Notes: generated by a model not told the origin, from the letters alone. A DNA stretch of 64,000 bases from Melitaea cinxia (GCF_905220565.1 NC_059404.1:11932472-11996471); one strand, 5' to 3'. Shown: positions 31,035 to 40,901, counted from the stretch's first letter. Translations and numbers: made by a program.

Positions 31035-34000
31035 TCATTTGGTATAATATGGTCTAGTTCTATTTTTTTGTACTATTAATTCTTTACCTTTATATTGTAT
31101 TTTTACATTAGGATTACAATCTTCTATTACACTATATGGTCCAATGTACAAAGGATCCAATTTGTTTACATTTTGTTCATTCTTAAGTAGTATCATATCA
31201 CCTGTATTATATGTTATAGGATTAGTATAGGAATCATATTTACATTTTCTAATTTGTTTACTGCTAATTAAATTTTTTCTTGCATCATACTGAGATTTTT
31301 GAAGTCTATATCTAAGTTGTTGCGGATAGTCTTCTGGATTATACAGAGGCGCAACATCTGATGTTAAATTACTTGGTAAATTACATATTTTTCCGAAAAC
31401 GAGTTCGTATGGAGTATATTTAGTTGATGTGTGTACGGTCGTGTTAAAAGCGAAGCACCAATATGGTAACCATGAACTCCAATTTTGTGGTTCATTGTCT
31501 GTTTGTATGCGAAGGAATGACATTAAATTTTTATGGGTATTTTCTAAGCTTCCTATTGACTGATGATGATACGCTGTCGAAGATATTTGATTGATTTTAA
31601 GCATTTTACACACTTCATTCATTACATTCGAAATGAACTCCGTGCCCCGATCAGATATAATGTTTCTCGGAATTCCATAGCGTAAAATAAAGTTATTAAT
31701 GAAAGCTGTTGCCACTGAAATTGTATCCTTATTTCTTAACGGATAAGCTTCTACGTACTTACTAAGATCACACTGTAATGTGAGAATATATTTATAATTA
31801 TCACTATCCTTACTTAAGGGCCCAACTAAATCTAAGTATATCCTATCGAAAGCCGAATATCCCGTATCGGTAAGGACCATTGGCTCTTTAATATATTTAA
31901 AATGTTTCTGACGTTTACATTTATCGCAGCGATTTACGAAATCCGCGATATCTTTTTCTAATTTCGGCCAAAAGTAACGACGTTTTATGTTACTTATCAT
32001 ACGACGTATACCGGCGTGACCACTACTCGGTAGTAAGTGGTAATCATTTAATATTACACGTTTCGTATCGTGATCACTTATCACTTTTACACCTTTTAAA
32101 ATATATAAACGCGGTCCGGACCAGTTAGGTGCAATGTCTATACTCTGACTTAAGTCTTTTATTAATGTGCTGTTCTCATCATTTTGTATTACATACACAT
32201 TATTAATTTTTATTTTTCTACAGTAATCCGCCAACTTCCTTACAAAGGCATCTCGTGCGTATTGTAATCGGAAATATGGATTTACTATTAAAATACCATT
32301 CGATGCATCATAATTAAATAAATTTTTATTTTGTCCGTTTAAGAACTTTAAACTTTTCCATTGTTTTTCATTTAAAAATCTTAACTCAGTACACTCCTCT
32401 GGTTTTTTAAGCAACTCCATAACTCTTGGGTGATCAGTCCAATCGTTAGCAGTTCGCTCGGAAACCTCGGGGTTGTAACTGGCATTCTCTAAACTCTTTT
32501 CATTCATTTTCTTCCTTTGAGCTCTCGTCAACACTGACACAACATGTTGATTTATTTCCTTCAATTCCTCACTAGTTATTCGGATACGTGACAACGCATC
32601 TGCAGCTACATTGTCAGTACCTTTAACATATTCTATTATATAGTCATACTCCTCTAAGAGTAAACGAAATTTTGTCAAACGACTAGATGGATTTGTTTGA
32701 TTGAATAAATAAATCAACGGTTTGTGATCAGTTCTTATAATAAATTTTCTTCCGAACAGATACGGCCTAAAATACTTTACGGACCACACGATAGCGAGCA
32801 ACTCTTTTTCTATCGTGGGATACCTAATTTCCACTTTATTGAGACTACGGCTAGCAAACGCTACGGGTCTGTTGTCATTATTGCATAATACGGATCCGAT
32901 TGCATATCCAGACGCATCTGTTTGTAAAATAAACGTGTTGTCGTCATCAAAATTCGGATATTGTAATATAGGTGGAGACATTAATGACTTTTTTAAAAAT
33001 TCAAAAGATTTTTTACATTCATCTGACCATTCAAAATGAACATATTTTCGACATAACCTATTAAGAGGTAAACATATTTCCGCAAAATTTGGTATAAATT
33101 TTCTATAAAAATTAACGAACGCTACAAATCTTTTTGTTTCTTCAGCATTTTTTGGAACGGGATAATTTTTTATTATATTTATTTTTTCTAAATCTGGTTT
33201 TATTCCTTCAGAAGAAACAACGTGACCTAATAATTGTATTTCTTTTCTTAAGAAATCGCATTTACTCGGATTAAGTTTTAAATTAACTTTTCGCAGTCTA
33301 ATTAAAATATCTATCAAATTTTTGTTATGCATTTCTAAATTACGTCCGAAACAAATTAAATTATCTAAATAAACAAACAATTTGTCGTAAGTAAGACCTG
33401 ACATAGCAATTGTCATTAACCGGGAAAAAGCACTAGGGCTAATTTTTAAACCCATAGGTAAGCGCGTCATCTGATATTGTCCAGAAGGTGTAGTAAATGC
33501 TGTGTATTTTCTACTTTCTGGTTTTAATTTTACCTGATAATAAGCTTGTGACAAATCTAACTGTGAAAAATACATTGAGCCTGACAAAGAATCTAAAATA
33601 TCGTTAATATTAGGCAGAGGAAATTTATCGTCTAAAGTTCTAGAATTTAATTTTCGAAAATCTATAACAAATCTCCACTTCTTTGAATTATCATCGGATT
33701 TTTTCGGAACCAGTAAGACAGGACTCGACCACTCGCTTTTTGCTGGTTCAATTATATTTTCAGAAAGCATTTTCTTAACTTGTGTTTCAATTTCCTCACG
33801 TTGAGAAAATGGTAACCTGTACTGTTTAGTATAAACTGGGTCTGCACCTGGCTTTAGCTGTATGCTTTGATCGTAAAGGTTAGTGGTGGATAATTTATCC
33901 TTAGGCAAGTGAAAAACATCTGAAAACTTTGCACATATGTTTTGAATTGATGACGTTTCCTCGCTATTTAAATGGTCAAAATTTATAAGGTTCAATAAAA

Positions 34001-34760
34001 TGCGCACCCTGTCTCCGTCAATATTACAATTTCGTTCAAAGTTACAAATATTATAATCCGATAATAAATGTACCTCTGGTCTAAAATAATTAATATCTAC
34101 TTGTGTTTCGCGTGTATTTAATATCTGTATATAAACTTGTCCATTATTCGGCCTACAAATGCTTCCGGCTATAAAAACTCCATCGCATAATTGATACGGT
34201 AAAATTACACAATCCTCGTTAAAACTAGTCTCCAATGTAAATATCTTTTCGCATCTCGGTGGAATGCTCAAAAAAAAGCTTTTATTTCCTATACAATTAT
34301 TTATCATAGGTAAGGTTATAATATTGTTATTTTTACTAATAGTAATCGTATTATTTTCGAAATTTAAAATAGCGTTATACTTGTTCATAAAATCTATACC
34401 TATAATACCATCTCTAATACCAGGCAAAGTTTTCATAACATAAAACTTGTGTACGAATTCCTGATCATTTATGGTCAACGTAATGAAAACATAGCCTAAC
34501 GTTTGCACTTTGCCTCCTATGCCATTTATGTAAATGCATTCCTTATGAATTGGAATGTTCCACTGTGCTACCGTGTTGTATTTCAATACGGATAATGATG
34601 CTCCGGAATCTATAAGCAAACTATATTTGGCACCTTGTATTAAAAATTCTACCGAACTATTATTGTTACACGCATAAATGAAATGATTATCGAAAAAACT
34701 GCAACGAATTATCTCTACATTCTTCCGAATTAGCCTTGATACGATTTTCGTCGTTAAAGT
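31035..34760 (-). CDS. pol: Pol polyprotein: protease, RT, RNase H, integrase
   Basis: The frame is open from 34760 to TGA at 31037-31035, in the +1 frame relative to gag, with a 74-nt overlap; no ATG is needed if it is made by frameshift. Numbered from the TTG codon at 34619: protease DSGAS at residues 4-8. RT spans about 255-450, with FSQLDLSQAYYQV (Asp355) and the active-site box Y417-L-D-N420, where Asp is normally last. RNase H has TDAS (Asp568), Glu606 and Asp631. Integrase has the HHCC finger (His861, His868, Cys898, Cys901), then Asp930, Asp990 and Glu1026, a DD35E spacing. There is no stop or frameshift. All other catalytic residues that I can place are present, so N420 (AAT at 33362-33360) is the only obvious catalytic defect. 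Confidence 0.93.
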   Translation of the reverse strand, partial: TLTTKIVSRLIRKNVEIIRCSFFDNHFIYACNNNSSVEFLIQGAKYSLLIDSGASLSVLKYNTVAQWNIPIHKECIYINGIGGKVQTLGYVFITLTINDQEFVHKFYVMKTLPGIRDGIIGIDFMNKYNAILNFENNTITISKNNNIITLPMINNCIGNKSFFLSIPPRCEKIFTLETSFNEDCVILPYQLCDGVFIAGSICRPNNGQVYIQILNTRETQVDINYFRPEVHLLSDYNICNFERNCNIDGDRVRILLNLINFDHLNSEETSSIQNICAKFSDVFHLPKDKLSTTNLYDQSIQLKPGADPVYTKQYRLPFSQREEIETQVKKMLSENIIEPAKSEWSSPVLLVPKKSDDNSKKWRFVIDFRKLNSRTLDDKFPLPNINDILDSLSGSMYFSQLDLSQAYYQVKLKPESRKYTAFTTPSGQYQMTRLPMGLKISPSAFSRLMTIAMSGLTYDKLFVYLDNLICFGRNLEMHNKNLIDILIRLRKVNLKLNPSKCDFLRKEIQLLGHVVSSEGIKPDLEKINIIKNYPVPKNAEETKRFVAFVNFYRKFIPNFAEICLPLNRLCRKYVHFEWSDECKKSFEFLKKSLMSPPILQYPNFDDDNTFILQTDASGYAIGSVLCNNDNRPVAFASRSLNKVEIRYPTIEKELLAIVWSVKYFRPYLFGRKFIIRTDHKPLIYLFNQTNPSSRLTKFRLLLEEYDYIIEYVKGTDNVAADALSRIRITSEELKEINQHVVSVLTRAQRKKMNEKSLENASYNPEVSERTANDWTDHPRVMELLKKPEECTELRFLNEKQWKSLKFLNGQNKNLFNYDASNGILIVNPYFRLQYARDAFVRKLADYCRKIKINNVYVIQNDENSTLIKDLSQSIDIAPNWSGPRLYILKGVKVISDHDTKRVILNDYHLLPSSGHAGIRRMISNIKRRYFWPKLEKDIADFVNRCDKCKRQKHFKYIKEPMVLTDTGYSAFDRIYLDLVGPLSKDSDNYKYILTLQCDLSKYVEAYPLRNKDTISVATAFINNFILRYGIPRNIISDRGTEFISNVMNEVCKMLKINQISSTAYHHQSIGSLENTHKNLMSFLRIQTDNEPQNWSSWLPYWCFAFNTTVHTSTKYTPYELVFGKICNLPSNLTSDVAPLYNPEDYPQQLRYRLQKSQYDARKNLISSKQIRKCKYDSYTNPITYNTGDMILLKNEQNVNKLDPLYIGPYSVIEDCNPNVKIQYKGKELIVQKNRTRPYYTK
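34687..34698 (-). other. Predicted +1 ribosomal frameshift site
   Basis: On the minus strand gag ends CAG TTT TTT CGA TAA. Pol is in the +1 frame. A Phe-tRNA on UUU could slip forward to UUC, its other cognate, with the CGA codon and the stop just downstream as a pause. The mechanism is inferred from the frame relation and codon context; no product has been seen. Confidence 0.5.
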
Positions 34761-35931
34761 TCATATTATTAATGCCTGTTTCGATTACGTGTACATTATT
34801 AGTACGCGTATATGTACGTCCAGGCCTGCCGCGATTTGAACGAGTCGATCCGCGCTGCATATTAGTCTTACGATAATTTCCAGACTGATTCTGAAAATAA
34901 TTGTGTGGTGGCCTATTAAAAGATACTCTATTATTACCCCTACGTATATATCTATCGTTCGTACGATTAGGGCGTCCATTATCAAATTTACGGTAATTAC
35001 CGCGATTTTTAAAAGAATAACCTTGGTAACCAATAAAAGCTATATCGTGCGATTGAGGACGATTGTATGACAACTCCTCGTCCTGCGCAGCTCTGATAGT
35101 ATCTTTCAAGGTGTCATAATTACGCGCCGATAGAATAGTACGGATTTCACGGTTTCGTAACCCGTCAATAAAACTTTTTATGGCGATTTTCTCATTTTGA
35201 GGACGTAGTATTTTATACGCATTTTGATCACCATCCGCTTGTGCGACCGTCAAATCCACAAAAAGTTGTTCAACTTTAGACCCATACTTGTCTAAAGTCA
35301 AACCATTTTGACTAATAAACGACAATTCCTTATGTATAGCTGTACTCGACTTTTTGGTGAGCAGATGCTGACGCATGTCTCTAATAAGCGAGTCACAACT
35401 ATCATACGAAGTAGACATTCGTAGTTTCGCATTTTCGTGTAATCTCGTCTTTAAAATAAATTTAATGAGCATTTGCTTACTTTCTATAGTGAGTGACGAG
35501 CTATACAATTCTATGGCATCTATCAAGGATTTGGTGACGTTTTCATCCCCGTTCATAATTGGTAATAAAGCGACTGCAGTTCGATAATCAAAAGACTCCA
35601 TAGTTGCTTCGTTTTGAATTTCGACCGTACACTCAGCACTATAAGACTGAGAACTATATGACTTTGTACAAAATGTTTCTATCTCTATAAAAATATTTTG
35701 AATCAAATCACAGTATGATTGAATTTCTTGTAAAATATTACCACTAAATTGTTTATTTTCAATTTGTTCTGACAAAATGTTCATACATTCATCAAATTGA
35801 CATTTTAATAAACTAGCTTCATCCAACTTTCTTTTTAAAATATTTAACGTTCTTTTAGCATAACTTAGCTTTGTTAAATTATCTTTAATATTTTTTAACT
35901 TGTCATATATATATTTAAGTTCATTTGCCAT
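34687..35931 (-). CDS. gag: Gag protein
   Basis: 414 codons from ATG at 35931 to TAA at 34687. The N-terminal 100 residues are Lys/Leu/Glu-rich and could form a coiled coil. The middle (about 110-290) has the helical character of gypsy capsids. The C-terminal third is rich in Arg, Asn, Gly and Tyr, with RGNYRKF and SNRGRPGRTY, and would bind nucleic acid in place of the usual CCHC knuckle, which is absent. The end overlaps pol by 74 nt. The last codons are TTT TTT CGA TAA, a plausible +1 shift site. Confidence 0.88.
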   Translation of the reverse strand: MANELKYIYDKLKNIKDNLTKLSYAKRTLNILKRKLDEASLLKCQFDECMNILSEQIENKQFSGNILQEIQSYCDLIQNIFIEIETFCTKSYSSQSYSAECTVEIQNEATMESFDYRTAVALLPIMNGDENVTKSLIDAIELYSSSLTIESKQMLIKFILKTRLHENAKLRMSTSYDSCDSLIRDMRQHLLTKKSSTAIHKELSFISQNGLTLDKYGSKVEQLFVDLTVAQADGDQNAYKILRPQNEKIAIKSFIDGLRNREIRTILSARNYDTLKDTIRAAQDEELSYNRPQSHDIAFIGYQGYSFKNRGNYRKFDNGRPNRTNDRYIRRGNNRVSFNRPPHNYFQNQSGNYRKTNMQRGSTRSNRGRPGRTYTRTNNVHVIETGINNMNFNDENRIKANSEECRDNSLQFFR

Positions 35932-36430
35932 ATCATATAAAAAAAAAAAAAAAAATATTTATATAAAATTAAAATATTACTTAATTATAAACATAAAATT
36001 AAAATAAAATCAGGCTAAAATTAGGTCCCCTCTTAATTAATTAATTTAACGATAGAACTCTCATCACTGCACTTTTCACTAAATGCTTTTTGGTTTTTAC
36101 GATAACAAATCACTTACTGCTCGGGAGTCTCATACCGGCTTCCTGGCGGTGGTGCTCGGGCTCCTGGCGTTGCTGGCGGCACTCGTAGCAGACACGAGCC
36201 TCCGGCGTAAATCGTCGGAATGACCTTCTGAGGTTTTGGGCTAAAACCTCATTATGAATCCACGAATAATGGCACCTTTGGTATAGCCGAAGCCGAATTT
36301 GAAGCGCCACTATTTTTTGTAATAAAAACGTCTTCTCTCTGAATATTTGACCGGCACATCGCGAAAATTTAATAAAACTATTAATTTTTTAAGAATTTAA
36401 AATTTCGCGACCGGACTAGGCAGCCCGTCT
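35932..36430 (-). other. Leader of the gypsy element
   Basis: About 500 nt between primer binding site and gag. Contains an A17 run just before gag (plus strand 35939-35955). The minus frame 36310-36110 (66 codons, ...RVCYECRQQRQEPEHHRQEA...) is not a family protein I know and is probably leader RNA. Confidence 0.6.
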
Positions 36431-36448
36431 CGGATGGCAGGGTCGCCA
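36431..36448 (-). other. tRNA primer binding site
   Basis: Directly after the 5' LTR the minus strand reads TGGCGACCCTGCCATCCG. TGG is the complement of a tRNA CCA end. TGGCGACC is the start I associate with tRNA-Arg priming in mdg1/412-type elements; the exact tRNA was not checked. Confidence 0.75.
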
Positions 36449-36604
36449 TGTAAAGGTTATGTCATCGGAGATATGAAAACGACTGGATCTATTCTAATCT
36501 GATTTATTACTGAACTCCCTCTCAAACGTTACACATTATTATATAAGTACTTATTAAGGCACTCTTACGCTACTACTACATATAACATCTACTTACACAC
36601 TACA
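36449..36604 (-). repeat. 5' LTR of the gypsy element
   Basis: Identical to 30610-30765. It abuts the primer binding site on one side and the ATAA target copy (36605-36608) on the other. Transcription should start inside it; I could not fix the start site. Confidence 0.93.
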
Positions 36605-36609
36605 ATAAA

Positions 36610-37085
36610 ATAAATAATCAAGTAAGCTAACAAACAAATTGATATTATGTAATTTCTAAAAAGTACTTAAGTTCACATTTAAAACGATTACAAGTAGGTA
36701 CTTTTTAAAAGAATGTAACATCTACTCCCTAGGAGGTCATTTTTCCGTTACATCATTACAGGTCATCTTATATTGAAAGCATTATATTCTTATCAGAAGT
36801 GTATATATTATTATGTTTGAAACAATATGCAATAAAAATATCATACAGTTATTTCGTTTTGTTTAAAGATAAATAATTCAAACGCAAAATCTAATAAAAA
36901 CAGAAGTATAATAAACACAATACGCTGAAACTAATAAACGGGATTAATATAAAATTTACAATAGCTAATTTGACGTAGAGATTTATCGCGACCCTTAAAA
37001 TTACACTTTGAACTATATACTCGTAATCTGTAAAAACGACCCGCGCCACAATGAAAACGCATTATACCGAAGAATGAAAGTTTAT
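36610..37085. other. AT-rich stretch, no feature seen
   Basis: No coding frame, terminal repeat or recognised family was found. Confidence 0.35.
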
Positions 37086-37088
37086 AAT

Positions 37089-37142
37089 TGTTTTGTTATT
37101 TTTTAATGTGCTTAGTGTTTTGTTATTTTTTAATGTGCTTAG
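37089..37142. repeat. 27-bp unit, two perfect tandem copies
   Basis: 37089-37115 and 37116-37142 are identical; the unit starts TGTTTTGTTATTTTTTAATG. It makes a 61-codon hydrophobic frame that I do not call a gene. Confidence 0.9.
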
Positions 37143-37149
37143 TTTTTTG

Positions 37150-37920
37150 TTTATTACTTTCACTTATTTATTTAAACAAAATATAATCTTACTATTGTTT
37201 GTTTTAATAATTCGATTACAAACTAAATGCGATATAATAAAAATATTTTCGTGCTCTTCTGTAACAGCTGATGGCTAACTTATATACCATATATATATAA
37301 AACAAGCGTATTCATTATAAGTTTTTTAACATTTGGCTACTGTTCTATACTGTACTATAGTAATGTACATTTATTAATACACAGTAGCAAATGTCACTTT
37401 TTTAAAAATAAGGAAGTTAAAAATTGTTTTAAAGGGTTAGAAATTGTCGTGTCTGTATAAAAAAAAAATCATCAGCTATTACCCTTGGATTTTGTTTTTA
37501 CGTGTTAACATAAAACTTCGGAAATCAAATACCAACCAAACTTGAAACTACTTAATTTTGTAGTGAAACATTTACAGACTGTGTACTTTAAAACCTCTCG
37601 CATGGATCGCTCGCCACGCTCACTGCGCTAAAGATAATACAAGTTCTATGTAGTCTGTTGTAAACTTTCCGTATCATAGTTTACAATCCCTGCACACGAG
37701 TTGAGTTATGAGTTTGATCACTTTTCACATAGGTTGAGGAAATATTGACAAAGCTATACAACAGTACTGTTGTCTATTTGTCACTTGCAGTAAAGTTTTA
37801 ATTATTTTATGGATATTGATTACTATAATTGTAAAGCTAAGAAGCATATAGGTTTATAATTATGCTTATGATTTTCTTAAATTCATTAAAACTTACTGGA
37901 AAGAATGGAAGTTTGTAGTA
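37150..37920. other. AT-rich stretch, no feature seen
   Basis: No coding frame, terminal repeat or recognised family was found. Confidence 0.35.
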
Positions 37921-37926
37921 AGCCTA

Positions 37927-38187
37927 AGGGCCTAGGCCCCATGTCTACGGCACGGCGCCATGTGCAGCACGGTGCTGTGGACAGGGGCGCCGCGCGCAAC
38001 TTGTCTGTTGATATTTCGCAGTTTGTGTGCTCGGGCGTGCTAATCTGGATATGGATCGCAAAAAGTTATTCTACTGTTGTTACTCAGACGACGAATGAAA
38101 AAGAAACAGAAAAGGCCCGTCACACGTCCTCGGCGCCGTGCCGTTTTACGGCGACGCCGCCGTACCGTGGACATCGGGCCGGGCCCT
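37927..38187. mobile_element. Small GC-rich element with imperfect terminal inverted repeats
   Basis: The left end AGGGCCTAGGCCCCATGTC then TACGGCACGGCG and the right end in reverse complement (AGGGCCCGGCCCGATGTC then CACGGTACGGCG) align over about 30 bp with a few differences. TA flanks both ends (37925-37926 and 38188-38189). At 261 bp, with no transposase, it is MITE-like. TA duplication would fit a Tc1/mariner-type mover, but the termini are not ones I can name. A 96-codon frame (37905-38195) spans it and is probably incidental. Confidence 0.6.
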
Positions 38188-38189
38188 TA

Positions 38190-38835
38190 TTGTAGGTAAT
38201 ATGTAACGGTCCCCCAACGCGACCCCATCAGACACGTAAAACTTATAACATCCCTCTTTTTGCGTCGGGGGTTAAAAATGCAAAAGTCTGTAATATCAGT
38301 AAAATATATATATTTTTTAAATTATATGTATAAAATAAGAACTTCATGGATCTTTTCCTGTCATTGCTTTTTAGATAAAAAAATTCCTGTAAACCACAAT
38401 TTAAATATTGTGGAGTAATTCAGTTTACGACAAACACTTTTACAAAGTACATCGCAGAATTAAAATTATGGTTGTGTTTGTCAGAATTACGTTTATAAAT
38501 AAAAAAATAATTTAAAACTAGTAAAGTGCCTATTTTGAAATTAATCATTATTTAGGTAATTTGAAATGCTATATGAGTCGTGCAGAAATTTGCAGTGCCA
38601 TGCAGCATGTACTCATATTATTTCCTTTGCACGAAACGCTATTTCCGCTGCACTTCACACACTGCATAGAACTGGCAGAAAATAACGTTAACAAACAGAC
38701 TTATAAATATCTAAATAACTTGTCTTCTTCTCCTTTCTTCTCTGCATTTAGAGTTTTATCAAAATATTGCTCTTTAACATTTCTTATAAATTTCCTTTTA
38801 GTAATTATACTACATATTTTCTACATCAAAATTCT
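38190..38835. other. No gene; short repeat-like text at 38195-38280
   Basis: AACGGTCCCCCAACGCGACC and TTTTTGCGTCGGGGGTT surround 38205-38270. The CCCCCAACGC and GCGTCGGGGG parts can pair. The rest is AT-rich and unrecognised, including the 110-codon frame 38561-38893. Confidence 0.35.
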
Positions 38836-38837
38836 CA

Positions 38838-39145
38838 CTCACAGGTATAACAAACAAGTGTATGATCCACCTGATGGTAAGCCGTTACCGTAATATATAG
38901 ACGGCTGCAACACTAGAAGCAACGCAAAGGTGTTGCCGACCTTATTCCCGGCTCCTGTTACTCATGAATAAAATTATATATTCATTATTCGGAACAACCT
39001 GCCTTACTCGTACAAGAACACAATAGTAATTGAGAGCACTCTTATTTAGCTGTAAAATGATAAGTGTAACGTTGATATAGTTTCCTAGATGGACTGCTCC
39101 ATATTTTGAGGAGGATATCCTACTTCTACCACAGTGCCCCACTAC
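38838..39145 (-). mobile_element. LINE-type 3' end, CATCAGGTGAGCC family, copy 3
   Basis: ACAAACAAGTGTATGATCCA, CCTGATGGTAAGCCGTTACC, GGCTGCAACACTAGAAGCAA and GGTGTTGCCGACCTTATTCC are the mirrored order of the copy at 17.4 kb. Ends near GGACTGCTCCATATTTTGAG. Confidence 0.6.
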
Positions 39146-39315
39146 AGAAAAAGCTATTTATACGTTATGAATGTATTAATAAATAATTAAACCGGTATGA
39201 ATGTAAATAACTTTATAGGTATCTCTATCTATAGCAAGTAATTTCATATCAATCTATCCATCAATTTATATGTAGTTACATATTTCTTATCTTCTTTAAC
39301 CTCGTAAGTCCCCAC

Positions 39316-39331
39316 GTACTTGTACAAGTAC
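39316..39331. promoter_or_regulatory. GTAC-N8-GTAC motif 1 (perfect palindrome)
   Basis: GTACTTGTACAAGTAC, 5 bp inside the left terminal repeat. First of six such 16-mers in the piggyBac-type element; the others start at 39393, 39738, 39791, 40743 and 40902. Oriented by their flank they share TTTGTACTTG-N5-GTAC. Possible transposase or host-factor binding site; the function is inferred. Confidence 0.7.
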
Positions 39332-39392
39332 AAATTAACGATAACAGTTCAGACCTGAGATTTGTACTACATAGATGGAGTAACTGCCTAAT

Positions 39393-39408
39393 GTACTTAC
39401 CCAAGTAC
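39393..39408. promoter_or_regulatory. GTAC-N8-GTAC motif 2
   Basis: GTACTTACCCAAGTAC followed by AAAT; in reverse complement it reads ATTTGTACTTGGGTAAGTAC, the shared orientation. Confidence 0.65.
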
Positions 39409-39737
39409 AAATGAGGGATTGCTCATTTACCGGGTAGTTTTTTTACATCGCCAACACTGCTACTGTCATTATAATTCTTTACTCTGTAGTCAATTCCGTC
39501 ATGTTAGACAGGTTACGTCAACTGTCAGTGTTAGTGTCACTTTTTAGCAAGATGACTACGCCGTCGGCTCGTCGGCTAACACGAGGTAAGATTATTTGTT
39601 TATATCAATTAAATCATTTGTTTTTTCTATTGTTTTTGAAATGAAATAGTACTTTTAAATTATGAATATTGTAAAACAAGCAATATTTGTAAGAAAACTA
39701 TATATTTAGAGTGGTTCCTGATCAGTCAAAATAATTT

Positions 39738-39806
39738 GTACTTGACATGGTACGTTAGGCGTTTGTTACATAAATAACTGTTTATAATTTGTACTTGAGG
39801 TGGTAC
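39738..39806. promoter_or_regulatory. GTAC-N8-GTAC motifs 3 and 4 in the transposase intron
   Basis: GTACTTGACATGGTAC (39738-39753) and GTACTTGAGGTGGTAC (39791-39806), both preceded by ATTT and in the same orientation, 53 bp apart. They lie in the intron, 40-100 bp before exon 2. Confidence 0.65.
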
Positions 39807-39933
39807 ATTCGGTCTATATAACTACTGTTTTTTTTCGTATTTGTAGCTTTCGACGAAATACAAATAGCAGAACTTCTTAATAATTTGGAGTTCGAAGACT
39901 CGGATGATGAAGATGTGTCTGACCTGACCTCCC

Positions 39934-40096
39934 TTTTTTTTTTTTTTTTTTTTTTTTTTTACGTGGGGAAAATCCATCATGGATACCCTCCAGCGCGGGG
40001 GCGCCAGAGGGTTATGTCAGACTCCTACTGACTAAAAACCACCACGTGTTAGCAGTCATCCGCCTGGGTGGGGCGAGAGGGGTCGCGCTAGCATTC
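39934..40096 (-). mobile_element. Nested R1-like 3' tail with long poly(A)
   Basis: On the minus strand the element ends GGATTTTCCCCACGT plus 27 A (plus strand T-run 39934-39960). GACCTCCC at 39926-39933 and 40097-40104 is the 8-bp target duplication. It is the same tail family as 11.1-11.4 and 16.1-16.3 kb. The uninterrupted A27 suggests a young insertion. Just beyond its 5' end lies TTTAGGTTAGG (minus strand). Confidence 0.82.
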
Positions 40097-40742
40097 GACC
40101 TCCCTGACCTAACCTAAACTTGTCCTCGGAATCTGAAGGTGGAGAAATAGAAATCGCTGTAAGTGGAGGTGGATCTACTCGTCGTACTCAAAGTGCTCGT
40201 GACCAACGAGTTGGACGTGGCCGTGGTAGAAGTACAAGCTCAAGGGCACGACAAACCGACATATAGTGCCTGTACCATCAAAAATGCGACTCTTATATGG
40301 CAATATCCACTTACCGGAACATCTTCAACAAGAAATTGTTGCAGGGCCTTTCATCAACAAGAGAATTAATAATAAGCAATAAAAACCATATCTTGCCGAC
40401 TTTAGTTTATAAAAATATTGATCTCGTATATTTGACTGTGATTTTGAAATAAGATGTCAATTAAACTAGCACGTAAGGAAGATTGTTTTGTCCTCTATCC
40501 TATTTCGATAATTAGAATAGTGATACTGTTATCCTCTGGTTTATAAAAGTAAATTATGCTAATATTGTCTTTGAGGGAGTATCTTATAAATGTTTCTAGA
40601 AGAAAAATATTGTTTATGTTGTAATAAAATAAAATATATACTACTAAGTGATTTTTAGAACAAAAATAATATTTAATTTTGATACGAAATAAAACCTTTT
40701 AACTTTTTTATATTATTTTATTATACTGTGTTAAAACCTAAT

Positions 40743-40758
40743 GTACTCCCACAAGTAC
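40743..40758. promoter_or_regulatory. GTAC-N8-GTAC motif 5
   Basis: GTACTCCCACAAGTAC followed by AAAA. The reverse complement fits TTTGTACTTG-N5-GTAC. Confidence 0.65.
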
Positions 40759-40901
40759 AAAATATTTTTATTTATTTCCTTTTTAAGAAGGTCCTATACA
40801 TCACAAACATACCGTAAAAAATACACACAACGAACCCTCACTTCAAAAATTGCCTAAAATCGACATAATTTTGTCTCGGTCTGAAGCATTATTGTTAGTT
40901 T

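Larger units (their letters stand above)
30610..36604 (-). mobile_element. Complete Ty3/gypsy LTR retrotransposon
   Basis: Two identical 156-bp LTRs (30610-30765 and 36449-36604) with TGTA...TACA ends bound about 6.0 kb. The 4-bp ATAA at 30606-30609 and 36605-36608 is the target duplication. In element order the minus strand carries 5' LTR, primer binding site, leader, gag, pol (protease, RT, RNase H, integrase), 3' LTR. There is no third frame for an envelope. Pol order and integrase features (TAYHHQSIGSLENTHK) suggest the mdg1/412-like branch of gypsy elements, by recall. Identical LTRs mean a recent insertion. Confidence 0.93.
39552..40263 (+). pseudogene. piggyBac-like transposase, N-terminal remnant
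   Basis: ATG at 39552 starts an 11-codon first exon (MTTPSARRLTR) ending at a GTAAGA donor (39586). A 261-nt intron ends TTTGTAG at 39846, and the next exon continues in frame with DEIQIAELLNNLEFEDSDDE, the acidic start I know from piggyBac transposases. The exon is cut at 39926-39933 by the nested insertion. Beyond it, an acidic then Arg/Gly-rich stretch (SSESEGGEIEIAVSGG, then RVGRGRGRSTSSR) runs to TAG at 40261-40263 in a shifted frame. The DDD catalytic core and Cys-rich C-terminus are missing. Splicing is inferred from sites and frame. Confidence 0.65.

Noticed and set aside
36110..36310. 66-codon frame with CYEC in the gypsy leader as a possible extra protein
   Set aside because: Single short frame in the leader without a second Cys pair; leader RNA is the simpler reading.
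37905..38195. 96-codon GC-rich frame as a gene
   Set aside because: It spans an inverted-repeat element end to end, so openness is explained by GC-rich composition.
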